NCBI GenBank assembly: GCA_009695305.1
Contig: SIBG01000015.1
Coordinates: 1-58,633, forward strand
From: Opitutus sp.
GTDB lineage: Bacteria > Verrucomicrobiota > Verrucomicrobiia > Opitutales > Opitutaceae
Direction: 5' to 3'
Length of the DNA stretch: 58,633 bases
The notes beneath the pieces are model-generated. The model had not been told where the DNA came from. It saw nothing but the letters and a program-made list of their open reading frames with translations, and did no database searches. Of this stretch, positions 25,986 to 35,302 are shown piece after piece. Both the position numbers and the translations under genes were made by a program. Numbering within the stretch: the stretch's first letter is position 1; the number at the start of each line of letters is the position of its first letter.

Positions 25986-26930
25986 ATGCCTGCTCCCCCT
26001 CTTATCGGCCTCGACCTCGGCGGCACCAAATGTGCCGTCGCGGTCCCCGCGGGGAAATTCGGCGTGCGTGAGACCGCCCGCTTCCCCACCGCCGCGCCCG
26101 CGGCGACACTCACCCGGATCTTCGCCGAGATCGCGGCGCTCAATCCTCCGCGCCACGCGGTCTTCGGCATCTCGTGCGGCGGCCCGCTCGACGCCGCGCG
26201 CGGCCTCATCCTCTCGCCGCCGAATCTCCCCGGCTGGGACCGCATCGCGATCTGCACCGAGCTCACCGCGCGCTTCGGCGGTCGCGCGTTTCTGATGAAC
26301 GACGCCAACGCCTGCGCCCTCGCCGAGTGGCAGTCCGGCGCCGGCCGCGGCACGCGTCACATGATCTTCCTCACGATGGGCACCGGCATGGGCGCCGGCC
26401 TCATCCTCGACGGCCGGCTCTATGCCGGCACCACCGGCGACGCCGGCGAAGTCGGCCACCTGCGCCTCGCACCGGATGGCCCGGTCGGTTTCGGCAAGGC
26501 CGGTTCGTTCGAAGGTTTCTGCTCCGGCGGCGGGATCGCGCAACTTGCCCGCACCCGCGTCGCCGCGCACGCCGGCGATTCGCTGCTCAAGAAACTTTCG
26601 CCCGCCGAACTTACCGCCCACGCCGTGGCCGTCGCCGCCGAGCAAGGCGACGCCCTCGCCCTCGCCCTCTGGGCCGCGGTCGGCACCCGCCTCGGCGAGG
26701 CCCTGGCGCTGCTCGTCGATGTGCTGAACCCCGAGCGCATCGTCCTCGGCAGCATCTACGCCCGCTGCGAACGATTCATCGCGCCCGCCATGCTGGCCGC
26801 CCTGCGCCACGATGCACTCGCTCCCAGCGTCGCCGCCTGCACCATCGTCCCCGCCGCCCTCGGCGAAACCATCGGCAGTCACGCCGCGCTCGCGATCGCC
26901 CGCTATCACCTTTCCCTTTCCACCCCGTGA
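25986..26930 (+). CDS. ROK-family sugar kinase-like protein
   Basis: 314 residues, cytoplasmic. The phosphate-binding motif GLDLGGTKCAVAV is at residues 8-20, the probable general base is in MNDANACALAEW (about 103-114), and GTGMGAG and TGDAGEVGHL follow. ROK enzymes phosphorylate glucose, N-acetylglucosamine, N-acetylmannosamine or allose. The usual zinc-binding CxCGxxGCxE is absent; the corresponding stretch reads GFGKAGSFEGFCSGG. The stop overlaps the GTG start of the first heparinase-like gene (GTGA), so the kinase is the first gene of a three-gene coupled operon and probably acts on a sugar released or transported by the system. Confidence 0.85.
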   Translation: MPAPPLIGLDLGGTKCAVAVPAGKFGVRETARFPTAAPAATLTRIFAEIAALNPPRHAVFGISCGGPLDAARGLILSPPNLPGWDRIAICTELTARFGGRAFLMNDANACALAEWQSGAGRGTRHMIFLTMGTGMGAGLILDGRLYAGTTGDAGEVGHLRLAPDGPVGFGKAGSFEGFCSGGGIAQLARTRVAAHAGDSLLKKLSPAELTAHAVAVAAEQGDALALALWAAVGTRLGEALALLVDVLNPERIVLGSIYARCERFIAPAMLAALRHDALAPSVAACTIVPAALGETIGSHAALAIARYHLSLSTP

Positions 26931-29029
26931 ACCACCCCACCCGCCGCAGCTTTCTCAAGCACTCGGCCGTCCTCGCCGCCACCCTTCCTTTTGCGGAGCT
27001 CGATCTGCGGGGCGCTGCCACGCCCGCCGCCGTCAGCCCGCCGTCGCCCGCGGAGGGACCGCGCGGTTTGCTCTTTGACGCCTCCGACCTGCCGCGCATC
27101 CGCGCCAACGCCCGCCATCCGCGCTTCGCCACCCTCTGGCAAAGCATGCACGAGGCCGACCTCGCGGCCGACCGGGATTTTCTCGCGAACAAGGTCAACC
27201 TCCGTAACCACGTCCTCGACTTGCTGCGGGTGCAGAAAATCATGGAGCGCGCCTGCGTGCTCTACGCGGTCGAGGGCGATCCCGCGCAACTGGAGCTGGC
27301 CCGCAGCGCCATCCGCAAGATGCTCGAGTATCCCGAGTGGGACAGTTTCCTGGAGGGCGGCCGGCAGATCTTTGGCCTGCAGCGCGCCCCGGAGGGCAGC
27401 ATCGCGCTGCTGCTCGCGCTGGATTGGCTCAAGGGTGCGCTGACCACCGCGGAGGTCGCCGCGATCGAGGAGGCTGTGGCCACTAAAGGCGCGCCGGCCT
27501 GCTACACCGCGATCTACGGCATGAAGTATCCCGACCGCGTGCAGGGCTGGGGCTGGAACCCGCGCAGCGACGTGAAGGACTTCCGGCACATCGACCTCAA
27601 GCGCTGGCCGCTCATCCTCAACGCGACCAATCTCAAGATCATCCCAACCGCCGCCCTCGGTCTGATCGCGTGCCACTTCCGCGGCCGCCGGGCCGAGGCG
27701 GCTGGCTGGCAGGAGCTGGCCCGTTCCTGCGCGCGGGCCTTTGCCACCATCTATGGCAGCGACGGCTCCTATGACGAAGGCATCAGCTACTGGGGTTACA
27801 CGACGCTCCATATGGCGCTGTTCGCGGAAGCGCTCTGGCGCACCCAGGGCATCGACGACCGCGCGCTGATCGACTACCCGGGCACCGCGCGCTACGCTTT
27901 GGGCATGACCATGCCCACGCTCCCCAGTGACCATGCGGTCGCCAATTTCACGCACGTCGAGGGCTTCATGATGCCGATGGTGAAACCGGAGTTCGACATC
28001 GTGAATTTCGGCGACGCCAACGGCGCGGTCGATGTCTCCGTCGCCGCCTGGATCGGCCGCACCAAGCAAGACCCGGTGGCCAGCTTTGTCGCCCGCGACA
28101 TCGGCGAGGCCCGTTATCTCTACGGCCTGATCTGGTATGACGCCGGCGCCACCGTGGCCGCGCCCGAGCCGGCGTTGCTCGATCAGCGGATGAGCAACGA
28201 CCTCGTCATTTCGCGCACCGGGTGGACGGCCCGGGACAGCGTGCTCGCGTTCCGCAGCGGCGGGCCGGGCAACCACGAGCACGCCGACCGCAACAGCGTT
28301 ATTTTCAAAGCCTACGGCGAACGCCTGCTCCACGACCCGACTCGCGCGGCCTACATCGCCACCCAGCCGCGCTGGATCCTCCGGCTCACCGGCGCGCACA
28401 CCGCCGTGCTGATCAACGGCCAGGGCCACCAGTATCACGACGGCAGCGAGGGCACGAATGCCTCCTGGTCGTTTGCCCGCGTCATCGACTATCGCACCGG
28501 CCCCGGCTGGATGACGGTGACCAGCGACGTCACCGACGCCTACCAGCTCGTCAACCGCAGCGTGGCGCGCGTGGCCCGCACCCTCGTGTTTCTCAAGCCG
28601 GATATCGTGGTGTTTCTCGACCGCGTGACGCTGGCGGACGCCAAGGCCTCCGTGCAGGTTCGGTTTCAGGCCAACAACGAAGACCTCGCCGCCACGCTCT
28701 CGCTCCCCGGCGACAACTTCCTCATCGCCCGCCCGCGCGCGACGCTGCTCGGTCACGTAGCCCGCCGACCCGGACTCACCGTGCGGCTCGGCAAACTGCC
28801 GCTGGCTGAAAAGGACGGCTCGCAGCCGTTCGCCGAGGTCGAGTCCGCCGAGGCGACCGATCACGAAATCCTCAACGTCTGCAGCGCGCGGCCCACCGGC
28901 GAGGCGCACGGCGACCTGCGCCTCAGTCGCGCCGGCGCCGTCTGGCGCGTGCAGGGCACGCATCACGGCGCCGCCTTGGATCTGACGCTCAACACCGCTG
29001 GTCCTCTGCCCGTCATCACCATCGCATGA
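26927..29029 (+). CDS. Tat-exported heparinase II/III-family protein (copy 1)
   Basis: 700 residues from the GTG at 26927. A Tat signal (TRRSFLKHSAVLAATLPFA) precedes an alpha/alpha toroid domain and a C-terminal beta-sandwich of the heparinase II/III-like group. Shared lyase-family landmarks are SDGSYDEGISYWGYT near residue 280 and GGPGNHEHADRNSVIF near 445, the latter with candidate catalytic histidines. Related enzymes cleave alginate, heparin or other uronic-acid polysaccharides by beta-elimination; the substrate here is unknown. The frame is open for about 250 codons upstream, but that stretch is the shadow of the ROK gene. The stop overlaps the ATG of copy 2. Confidence 0.85.
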   Translation: MNHPTRRSFLKHSAVLAATLPFAELDLRGAATPAAVSPPSPAEGPRGLLFDASDLPRIRANARHPRFATLWQSMHEADLAADRDFLANKVNLRNHVLDLLRVQKIMERACVLYAVEGDPAQLELARSAIRKMLEYPEWDSFLEGGRQIFGLQRAPEGSIALLLALDWLKGALTTAEVAAIEEAVATKGAPACYTAIYGMKYPDRVQGWGWNPRSDVKDFRHIDLKRWPLILNATNLKIIPTAALGLIACHFRGRRAEAAGWQELARSCARAFATIYGSDGSYDEGISYWGYTTLHMALFAEALWRTQGIDDRALIDYPGTARYALGMTMPTLPSDHAVANFTHVEGFMMPMVKPEFDIVNFGDANGAVDVSVAAWIGRTKQDPVASFVARDIGEARYLYGLIWYDAGATVAAPEPALLDQRMSNDLVISRTGWTARDSVLAFRSGGPGNHEHADRNSVIFKAYGERLLHDPTRAAYIATQPRWILRLTGAHTAVLINGQGHQYHDGSEGTNASWSFARVIDYRTGPGWMTVTSDVTDAYQLVNRSVARVARTLVFLKPDIVVFLDRVTLADAKASVQVRFQANNEDLAATLSLPGDNFLIARPRATLLGHVARRPGLTVRLGKLPLAEKDGSQPFAEVESAEATDHEILNVCSARPTGEAHGDLRLSRAGAVWRVQGTHHGAALDLTLNTAGPLPVITIA

Positions 29030-31122
29030 ACTCCAGCCGCCGCACGTTCCTCAAGTCGACCACCACTCTCGCCGCCGCGCTGCCCTTCGCCGCCTTGCGG
29101 GTCGACGGCGCCCCGGCCGCGGCTCCCGCCCCCGGCGCCGGTGGCCCACGCCGCGGGCTGTTCTTCGACGCCACGGATCTCCCGCGCATCCGCGCCAACA
29201 CCACCGACCCGCGCTTCGCCGCCTACTGGCAGTCGCTCGTCAGCGCCGACCTCGTCGACGACACCGGTTTCCTTGAGCACAAGGTCCGCTACAACAATCA
29301 CGTCGCCGACATGATGCGCGTGCGGCAGATTCTCGAGCGCTCGTCGTTTGTCTACGCGGTCAATCGCGACGCCCAGCATCTGGCGATCGCGAAACTCGCC
29401 GCGCGCAAACTCCTCGATTATCCGAAGTGGGATTATTTTCTTGAGGGCGGCAAACAAGTGTTCGGCCTGCAGCGCGCGCCGGAGGCGACGATCGCGATGT
29501 GTTGCGCGCTCGACTGGATCGGCGACGCGCTCTCCGCCACCGAACGCACCGACATTGAAAAGGGCATCGCGGAAAAAGGCGCCCCCGCGTGCTTCACGAC
29601 GCTCTACGGCATGAAGTATCCCGACCGCGTGAAGGGCTGGGGGTTCGACCCGGAGGACGACTATCCGCAGGCGTTTCGCGTCAATCTCGCCCGCTGGCCG
29701 CTGATCCTGAACGCCACCAACCTCAAAGTCATTCCGATCGCCGGGCTCGGATTGGCCGCGTGCGCGCTGCACGGCAAGCACCCACAGGCGGAACAGTGGC
29801 TCGATCTCGCCCGCTCGAGCGCGAAGGCATTTTCGACGCTGTTTGGCAGCGACGGCAGCTACGACGAGGGCGTGAGCTATTGGGGTTACACGGTGATGCA
29901 TCTCGCCATGTTTGCCGAGGTGCTGTGGCGCACGCGCGGCATCGACGATCGCCACCTCCTCAACTATCCCGGCACCGTCCGCTACGCACTCGCGCTCACG
30001 ATGCCCACGGTCGGCAACGGCCTCGTGCCGCCGAGCGGCCCGCGCAACCTCGTGGTCCCGACCCTGCGCGCCGAATCAAAGAACGACATCGTCAACTTCA
30101 GCGACTCGCTCACCAACTCCGACGTGTCGGTGGCCGCGTGGGTCGCGCGCACGCACCGCGATCCGCTGTCGCAGTGGTTCGTGCGCGGGGTCAGCGAGGC
30201 GAAGTTTCCGTTTGCGCTCATCTGGCACGAGTCGGCCGCCCCGGCCGCGCCGCCGGGCCCAGAGCTGCACGACGTGCGGCTCACCAACGATCTCGTCGTC
30301 TCGCGCACGGGCTGGGCTGCCGCGGATTCCGTGGTCGCACTGCGCAGTGGCGGGCCGGGCAATCACGAGCACGCCGACCGCAACAGCGTCATCTTCAAGG
30401 CGCACGGCGAGCGGCTGTTTCACGACCCGTTTCGCGCCGGCTACTCTTACACAACCGAGCGCTGGAAACTCCGCCTCACCACCGCCCACACCGCCGTGCT
30501 GATCAACGGCCAGGGTCACCAATACCACGACGGCCACGAGGGCACCAATCCCTCCTGGGCGTGGGCGCGCGTCACGGACTTCAAGACCGGCCCCGGCTGG
30601 ATGACCGTCACCAGCGACGCGACCGAAGCCTACGAACTCGTCAACGCCAACGTCACCCGCGTCGAGCGCACGCTCGTGTTTCTTAAACCCGATGTGCTCC
30701 TCATCCTCGACCGCGTGAAATTGAAAGCGGTGCCGCTCGCGGTGCAGGCGCGGTTTCAGGTGTTCAACGACGACGAAGGCGGGAGCTGCACGGCGAGCGG
30801 CACCGCTTTCGAGATCGTGCGACCGCAGGCGTCGCTGCGGGCGAAGGTGGCGGCCGCGAGCGGTCAGCCGGCAGCGAAAATCCTCCGGCATGAAATCTCG
30901 GAAGCGGAAGGCACGTTCCCGTTCGTCGAGGTTACCTCGGCCGCCGCGCTCGAGCACACGCTCCTCACCGTCAGCACCGCCGCCCCGAAAGGCAGCGCGC
31001 ACGGCGAGCTCGCGCTCAACCGGATCGAAGGCGGCTGGCGGGTGACTGGCACGCATGGTCGGATGCGGGTGAATGTTTCGCTGGTCATCGGAGGCAGCGG
31101 CGTGGTGGCGGTCACGATATGA
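29026..31122 (+). CDS. Tat-exported heparinase II/III-family protein (copy 2)
   Basis: 698 residues, a tandem paralogue of the preceding gene and collinear with it: Tat signal SRRTFLKSTTTLAAALPFA, SDGSYDEGVSYWGYT, GGPGNHEHADRNSVIF and INGQGHQYHDGHEGTNPSW are all kept. Divergence is greatest in the C-terminal sandwich (about 570-690). Two retained copies suggest either different specificities or sequential cleavage. The start ATG at 29026 overlaps the previous stop (ATGA). A 100-base gap with a REPIN-like element separates it from the symporter. Confidence 0.85.
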   Translation: MNSSRRTFLKSTTTLAAALPFAALRVDGAPAAAPAPGAGGPRRGLFFDATDLPRIRANTTDPRFAAYWQSLVSADLVDDTGFLEHKVRYNNHVADMMRVRQILERSSFVYAVNRDAQHLAIAKLAARKLLDYPKWDYFLEGGKQVFGLQRAPEATIAMCCALDWIGDALSATERTDIEKGIAEKGAPACFTTLYGMKYPDRVKGWGFDPEDDYPQAFRVNLARWPLILNATNLKVIPIAGLGLAACALHGKHPQAEQWLDLARSSAKAFSTLFGSDGSYDEGVSYWGYTVMHLAMFAEVLWRTRGIDDRHLLNYPGTVRYALALTMPTVGNGLVPPSGPRNLVVPTLRAESKNDIVNFSDSLTNSDVSVAAWVARTHRDPLSQWFVRGVSEAKFPFALIWHESAAPAAPPGPELHDVRLTNDLVVSRTGWAAADSVVALRSGGPGNHEHADRNSVIFKAHGERLFHDPFRAGYSYTTERWKLRLTTAHTAVLINGQGHQYHDGHEGTNPSWAWARVTDFKTGPGWMTVTSDATEAYELVNANVTRVERTLVFLKPDVLLILDRVKLKAVPLAVQARFQVFNDDEGGSCTASGTAFEIVRPQASLRAKVAAASGQPAAKILRHEISEAEGTFPFVEVTSAAALEHTLLTVSTAAPKGSAHGELALNRIEGGWRVTGTHGRMRVNVSLVIGGSGVVAVTI

Positions 31123-31139
31123 AACTCACGCTGTTTGAA

Positions 31140-31212
31140 GTAGGGCGGGGCTATGACCCGCCCTTCGAACGCTCAACGCCCAAAAGGGCGGGTCAAAGAC
31201 CCGCCCTCCCAC
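31140..31212. repeat. REPIN-like inverted pair, GTAGGGCGGG family
   Basis: The left arm (31140-31165) has a GGGCGGG/CCCGCCC stem around GCTATGA. The right arm (31184-31212, minus strand, GTGGGAGGGCGGG head) has the same stem around TCTTTGA. It fills the 100-base gap before the symporter. The right arm ends where the symporter ribosome-binding site GGAG (31213-31216) begins. Confidence 0.7.
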
Positions 31213-31216
31213 GGAG
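31213..31216 (+). promoter_or_regulatory. ribosome-binding site of the sodium:solute symporter gene
   Basis: GGAG six bases before the ATG at 31223. It abuts the outer end of a REPIN-like arm, so folding of the palindrome in the mRNA could affect access to the site. Confidence 0.5.
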
Positions 31217-31222
31217 CGCCTG

Positions 31223-33034
31223 ATGTCCCGCTTCAACACCGTCAACGCCGCCGACTACGCGCTCATCGCGCTCTACTTTGGCGTCGTCATTTTCGTCGGC
31301 TGGTATTCGGCGCGGAAAACCAAAAACACCGACGACTACTTCAAGGGCGGCGGAAAAATTCCGTGGTTTCTCGCAGGCGTGTCGAACTGGGTGTCGGGCT
31401 TCTCCGCGTTCATGTTTGTGGCCGCAGCCGGCTTCACCTACCGCAACGGACTCGGTGCCGCCGTCGTGTTCACCTCGGCGACTTGGGCCTATCTGGTCGG
31501 CGCCTTCTACTTCGCCTCGCGCTGGCGGCGCGCGCGCATCAACTCGCCGCTCGAATTCCTCACCCGCCGCTACTCGTCGTCCACCACGTATTTCTACTCG
31601 GTCACCGCCGTCGTGCCGCAGATCATCGGCATCGGCCAGGGCCTCTACATCCTCTGCATCTTCGTCGCCACCGCCCTCGGCTTCGCCGGTGGCTCGCACC
31701 TCGTGCTGGGCTTCACGTTCAGCGGACTGGAACTCACCATGATCACGGTCGGGCTGGTGATGATCGCTTACACCGTCGTCGGCGGCCTGTGGGCCGCCGT
31801 GCTCAGCGACGCCGTGCAGGGCGTGATCATTCTCGTCACCTCGCTGATTATTTTTCCCGTGACGTTCCTGCACCTCGGCAACGGCGCGGGTCTCGGCGCC
31901 GGTTTCTCGCGCCTGTGGCACGAGGCGCCCGCCCACTACTTCGGCCTGAACGGCCAGACCGGCCAGCCGCTCTTCCTGCTCTGCTATGCAATCAATGTCC
32001 TCCTCGGCTACAACGTCGCCTGGTGGCAGGTGCAGCGCTACCAGAGCGTCCCGGACGAGCGCAGCGCGCGCAAAATGGCCTTCCTCTGCGCCGGTCTCTC
32101 CTTCTTCGGGCCGTTGCTGTGGATTCTCCCCATGATGGGAGCGCGCGTGCTGTTCCCGGACATTGCGACCCTTTGGCCGCAGTTCAAGGCGCCGGAGGAA
32201 GCCTCCTATGTCAGCCTCGCGCTGATGCTGTTGCCGCACGGCATGATCGGCTTCGTCGTCGCCGCCATCCTCTCCGCCACTCTCGGCCAGGCGAGCGATG
32301 GCTTCAACTGGCTCGCCGCCACCACCACGCGCGACATTTATGTGCCGCTGCGCCAGCGCGCCGGCCTGCCCGTCCCGTCCGACACGCACCAGATGCGCGT
32401 CGCGCAGCTCACGATGCTGGTCATCGGCGTGCTCGGCATCGTCTCCGCGTTGTTCATCGCCAAGACGGGCGGCGCGTTCGATTTCGGCCTGAAATATTAT
32501 TCACTCACCGGCCCCGGCTTCATGATGCCCGTGCTGCTCGGCATGATTTATCGGAAGACCCCGTGGTGGTCCGGCATCGCGTCGAGCACCGCCGCGTTTG
32601 TCGCGGCCTTCAGTTTCCTGGCCGCCGGGGCGTTTCCAGCGCATGTCTACGAGCGTAATATTCTCAGCGCGAGCATCGCCGCGACCGTGGTGTTTGTGCT
32701 CTCCGCATTTTTCTATCGCGCCGACGACCCGCGCAGCGCCGAGTGCCGGCGCTTCGACACTGATCTCCGCACGCCCGTGCCGATCGACCCCGATATGCCC
32801 GCCGGCGGCCTGCGCGACTACCAGATGCTGGCCCTGGTGAGCGTGCTGCTCGGCGTCGTGCTCCTGGCGTGCGTCGTGCTCCCGTCCTCTCCCCTCGCCT
32901 CACCGCTGATCAACGTGGTCGCCGGCGGCCTGCTCTTCGCCATCGGCGGCTTCCTCTGGCGCGCCTCGCGCCCGGCCAAGATACCGTTCTCACCCCCGAA
33001 CAAGGCGGTCTCCCCATTGGTGTCCAATGAGTGA
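31223..33034 (+). CDS. sodium:solute symporter (SSS family) transporter
   Basis: 603 residues with about 14 hydrophobic helices in the SSS/LeuT-like pattern. The N-terminal WYSARKTKNTDDYFKGGGKIPWFLAG, the VSNWVSGFSAFMFVAAAG helix and ILSATLGQASDGFNWLAA are typical of sugar-transporting SSS members. The length exceeds the core family by a C-terminal extension with two more helices. It uses the sodium gradient to import a solute, here most likely a monosaccharide, disaccharide or uronate made by the coupled heparinase-like enzymes. It lies between the lyase operon and the isochorismatase/DegT pair on the same strand. Confidence 0.88.
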   Translation: MSRFNTVNAADYALIALYFGVVIFVGWYSARKTKNTDDYFKGGGKIPWFLAGVSNWVSGFSAFMFVAAAGFTYRNGLGAAVVFTSATWAYLVGAFYFASRWRRARINSPLEFLTRRYSSSTTYFYSVTAVVPQIIGIGQGLYILCIFVATALGFAGGSHLVLGFTFSGLELTMITVGLVMIAYTVVGGLWAAVLSDAVQGVIILVTSLIIFPVTFLHLGNGAGLGAGFSRLWHEAPAHYFGLNGQTGQPLFLLCYAINVLLGYNVAWWQVQRYQSVPDERSARKMAFLCAGLSFFGPLLWILPMMGARVLFPDIATLWPQFKAPEEASYVSLALMLLPHGMIGFVVAAILSATLGQASDGFNWLAATTTRDIYVPLRQRAGLPVPSDTHQMRVAQLTMLVIGVLGIVSALFIAKTGGAFDFGLKYYSLTGPGFMMPVLLGMIYRKTPWWSGIASSTAAFVAAFSFLAAGAFPAHVYERNILSASIAATVVFVLSAFFYRADDPRSAECRRFDTDLRTPVPIDPDMPAGGLRDYQMLALVSVLLGVVLLACVVLPSSPLASPLINVVAGGLLFAIGGFLWRASRPAKIPFSPPNKAVSPLVSNE

Positions 33035-33062
33035 GCATTAGTGGGTCAAAACGGCCTTGGTA

Positions 33063-33105
33063 TTCATCCGTGCCCATCCGTGAAATCCGTGGTTAGTTTA
33101 AAAAC
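33063..33105. repeat. dispersed 'TTCATCCGTG...CCGTGGTT' repeat
   Basis: TTCATCCGTG is followed by CCATCCGTG and ATCCGTGGTTAG, that is, three tandem ATCCGTG units, then an A/T-rich end. Related stretches are at 25909-25953 and (reversed) 42833-42858. It occupies half of the 88-base gap between the symporter and the isochorismatase-like gene. Confidence 0.45.
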
Positions 33106-33122
33106 GTAGCCTTCACCGACCA

Positions 33123-33935
33123 ATGCGTCTTCCCGCGCAACTCTATCAGCAGTTCGACGCCGACCCGTCGCGCCCCGTGCCCGCCGAATCCTACGGCGGC
33201 TGGCAGCAACTCGACGTCGAGCTCGCCCCCGAACACACCGCGCTTGTCGTGATGCACGCGTGGGATGGCGGGGCGCCGCACGAATTCCCCGGCTGGCGTC
33301 GCGGCGTCGAATATCACGCGCGCGCCGAGACAATTCTCGCCACCGTTTTTCCCTCGCTCCTCACGGCCGTCCGAGCTTCGCCGCTGCCGGTCTTCCATGT
33401 CGTGGGCGGCGGCATAGACTATTACTCGCACCTCCCCGGTTACCAGCGCGCCGCCCCGCTCGCCGGCGAATCGCCTGCGCCCGCGCGCGTCGTTCGCGAT
33501 CCTGCTTACGACGAACTCCAACGCCTCCGCGCCGCGCGCGGTTTTCCCGGCGCGCACAATGCCGCCGACATCGCCGCCGGTTTTGCCCGGCTCAATTTCG
33601 CGCCCGCCGCGCGCCCGGTCGGCGACGAAGGCATCGCCGAAAACTCCGCCCAACTCGCCGCGCTCTGCCGCGCGCACGGTGTGAATCACCTGATCTACGT
33701 CGGCTTCGCGATCAACTGGTGCTTGCTTATGTCGCCCGGCGGCATGGTCGACATGGCGCGTCACGGCTGCCTGTGCTCGACGATTCGCGAAGCGGTGACC
33801 GCCGTGGAAAATCGCGAGACCGCCCGCGACGAGCGCGAGAAACAGCAGGCGCTGTGGCGTGTCGCGCTCGAGTTTGGCTTCGTGTTCGCGCTCGAAGATT
33901 TTTTGCCGGCGCTCTCCACTCTCCCTTCACGATGA
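33123..33935 (+). CDS. isochorismatase-fold cysteine hydrolase
   Basis: 270 residues, cytoplasmic. A central strand (ALVVMHAW) replaces the usual 'ALLVIDMQ', and VFHVVGGG and the C-terminal HLIYVGFAINWCLLMSPGGM (Cys200 as the likely nucleophile) define the isochorismatase-like hydrolase fold. The aspartate of the usual DMQ motif is replaced by H45, but D48 lies three residues on. Family members hydrolyse amides such as nicotinamide, ureidoglycolate or N-carbamoyl compounds. The start of the following DegT gene overlaps its stop (ATGA). The substrate is probably an amide or ester intermediate in the same pathway. Confidence 0.75.
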   Translation: MRLPAQLYQQFDADPSRPVPAESYGGWQQLDVELAPEHTALVVMHAWDGGAPHEFPGWRRGVEYHARAETILATVFPSLLTAVRASPLPVFHVVGGGIDYYSHLPGYQRAAPLAGESPAPARVVRDPAYDELQRLRAARGFPGAHNAADIAAGFARLNFAPAARPVGDEGIAENSAQLAALCRAHGVNHLIYVGFAINWCLLMSPGGMVDMARHGCLCSTIREAVTAVENRETARDEREKQQALWRVALEFGFVFALEDFLPALSTLPSR

Positions 33936-35173
33936 CGTCGCCCGCCTCCTCCCTCGCCATCCACGGCGGCCCGAAAGCCGTCACCGCCGTGCGCGCCGCG
34001 CCGCGCCGTTGGGGGCGCGAAGAACTGGAGCGGCTCACCGCGATGGTCGAGCAGCCGTCGCTCTTTTATTGGAACGGTCCGCAGACGAATGCGCTGCTCG
34101 CCGAGTTTCGCCGCGTTTATCCGTTGCTGTGGGTCATGCCGTGCTCGTCGGGCTCGGCCGCGCTCCACATCGCGGTCGCGGCGCTGCGGCTGCCGCCGGG
34201 CTCGGAGATCATCACGTCACCCGTCACCGACATGGGCTCGGTCATCGGGATTCTTTATCAGCAATGCGTGCCGGTGTTCGCCGACATCGATCCGCACACC
34301 TACAACCTCGATCCCGCCGACGTCCGCCGCCGCATCACGCCGAAGACGCGCGCGCTCATGGTCGTCCACCTCGCGGGCAACCCAAGCGACATGGACGCGC
34401 TCATGGCCATCGCCCGCGAGCACAAGCTCGATGTGATCGAGGACTGCGCGCAGTCGTGGGGCGCGTGCTATCGCGGCAAGCCCGTTGGACTCTTCGGCCG
34501 CCTCGCGTGCTACTCCCTCAACGAATATAAGCACATCAGCAGCGGTGACGGCGGCATCGTCGGCACCAACGATGAAACCCTGGGCCTCTCACTCACCAAA
34601 TGGGGCGACAAGCACTACGACCGCGTCGCCGGCGGCCGAAATCCCGAAACGCTTTCGCCGAACTATCGGATCAGCGAACCGCAGTCCGCCGTCGCCGCTG
34701 CCCAAATGGTCAAACTTCCTGCCATCGTGGCGGCGCACATCCGCTTCGGCACACGACTGCTCACCCACCTGCGAGAACTCGCGCTGCCGGGTGTCATGCT
34801 GCCCTCGGTCGATCCGCGCGACACCCACAGCTTCTGGTTCGTGCTGCTGCGGCTCGAACTCGCGTGCTTCCGCTGCACGCGTGAGGAATTCGTCGCCGCT
34901 CTCGTGGCCGAGGGCGCGCACGCGGTGGCCGGCTACATTCCGAAGCCGATGTATCGTTACCCGTTGTTTCAAAACCACGATTTCTTTGCCGGTGGCTGGC
35001 CCCTCCGTGACGCGGGGCTGACGACCATGGACTACCGCACCGTCTCGTGTCCCGTCGCCGAGGCGATGCTGGTGGACGGCGTTTCGCTGTCGATCAGTCC
35101 GACGATGTCCGACGAATTCGTCGATCAGACTGCCACTGCTCTTGCGAAAGTGGCGCGGCATTTCGCGGCGTAG
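33932..35173 (+). CDS. DegT/DnrJ/EryC1-family PLP aminotransferase
   Basis: 413 residues, cytoplasmic. The fold-type I hallmarks are PCSSGSAALHIAV (phosphate-binding turn), VIEDCAQSWGA (Asp171 against the pyridine) and YSLNEYKHISSGDGG (Lys200, the Schiff-base lysine). Such enzymes usually add an amino group to a keto sugar, or act as 3,4-dehydratases when the lysine is a histidine; here the lysine is present. The N-terminal SLAIHGGPKAV is typical of the StrS/GenS-like group. It is coupled to the isochorismatase-like gene and ends before a REPIN-like pair. Confidence 0.88.
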   Translation: MTSPASSLAIHGGPKAVTAVRAAPRRWGREELERLTAMVEQPSLFYWNGPQTNALLAEFRRVYPLLWVMPCSSGSAALHIAVAALRLPPGSEIITSPVTDMGSVIGILYQQCVPVFADIDPHTYNLDPADVRRRITPKTRALMVVHLAGNPSDMDALMAIAREHKLDVIEDCAQSWGACYRGKPVGLFGRLACYSLNEYKHISSGDGGIVGTNDETLGLSLTKWGDKHYDRVAGGRNPETLSPNYRISEPQSAVAAAQMVKLPAIVAAHIRFGTRLLTHLRELALPGVMLPSVDPRDTHSFWFVLLRLELACFRCTREEFVAALVAEGAHAVAGYIPKPMYRYPLFQNHDFFAGGWPLRDAGLTTMDYRTVSCPVAEAMLVDGVSLSISPTMSDEFVDQTATALAKVARHFAA

Positions 35174-35193
35174 CGTGCGCGTGAGACGTTTGA

Positions 35194-35272
35194 GGTAGGA
35201 GCCTGCTTGCAGGCGATTTAGGGGGCGAGGCGGCACCGATGCCCAAACATCGCCTGCAAGCAGGCTCCTACC
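35194..35272. repeat. REPIN-like inverted pair, GTAGGAGCCTGC family
   Basis: Arms at 35194-35217 and 35249-35272 are exact reverse complements over 24 bases: GGTAGGAGCCTGC, loop TT, GCAGGCGAT. They lie 31 bases apart in the 129-base gap between two convergent genes. A single copy with one changed loop base lies at 18249-18271. Confidence 0.8.
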
Positions 35273-35302
35273 TTCGGGCTATTCCGCCGTGGACAGGTTT
35301 TC

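Noticed and set aside
26174..26926. About 250-codon extension upstream of the first heparinase-like gene
   Set aside because: Arginine-rich shadow of the ROK kinase in another frame; the Tat signal begins at the GTG at 26927.
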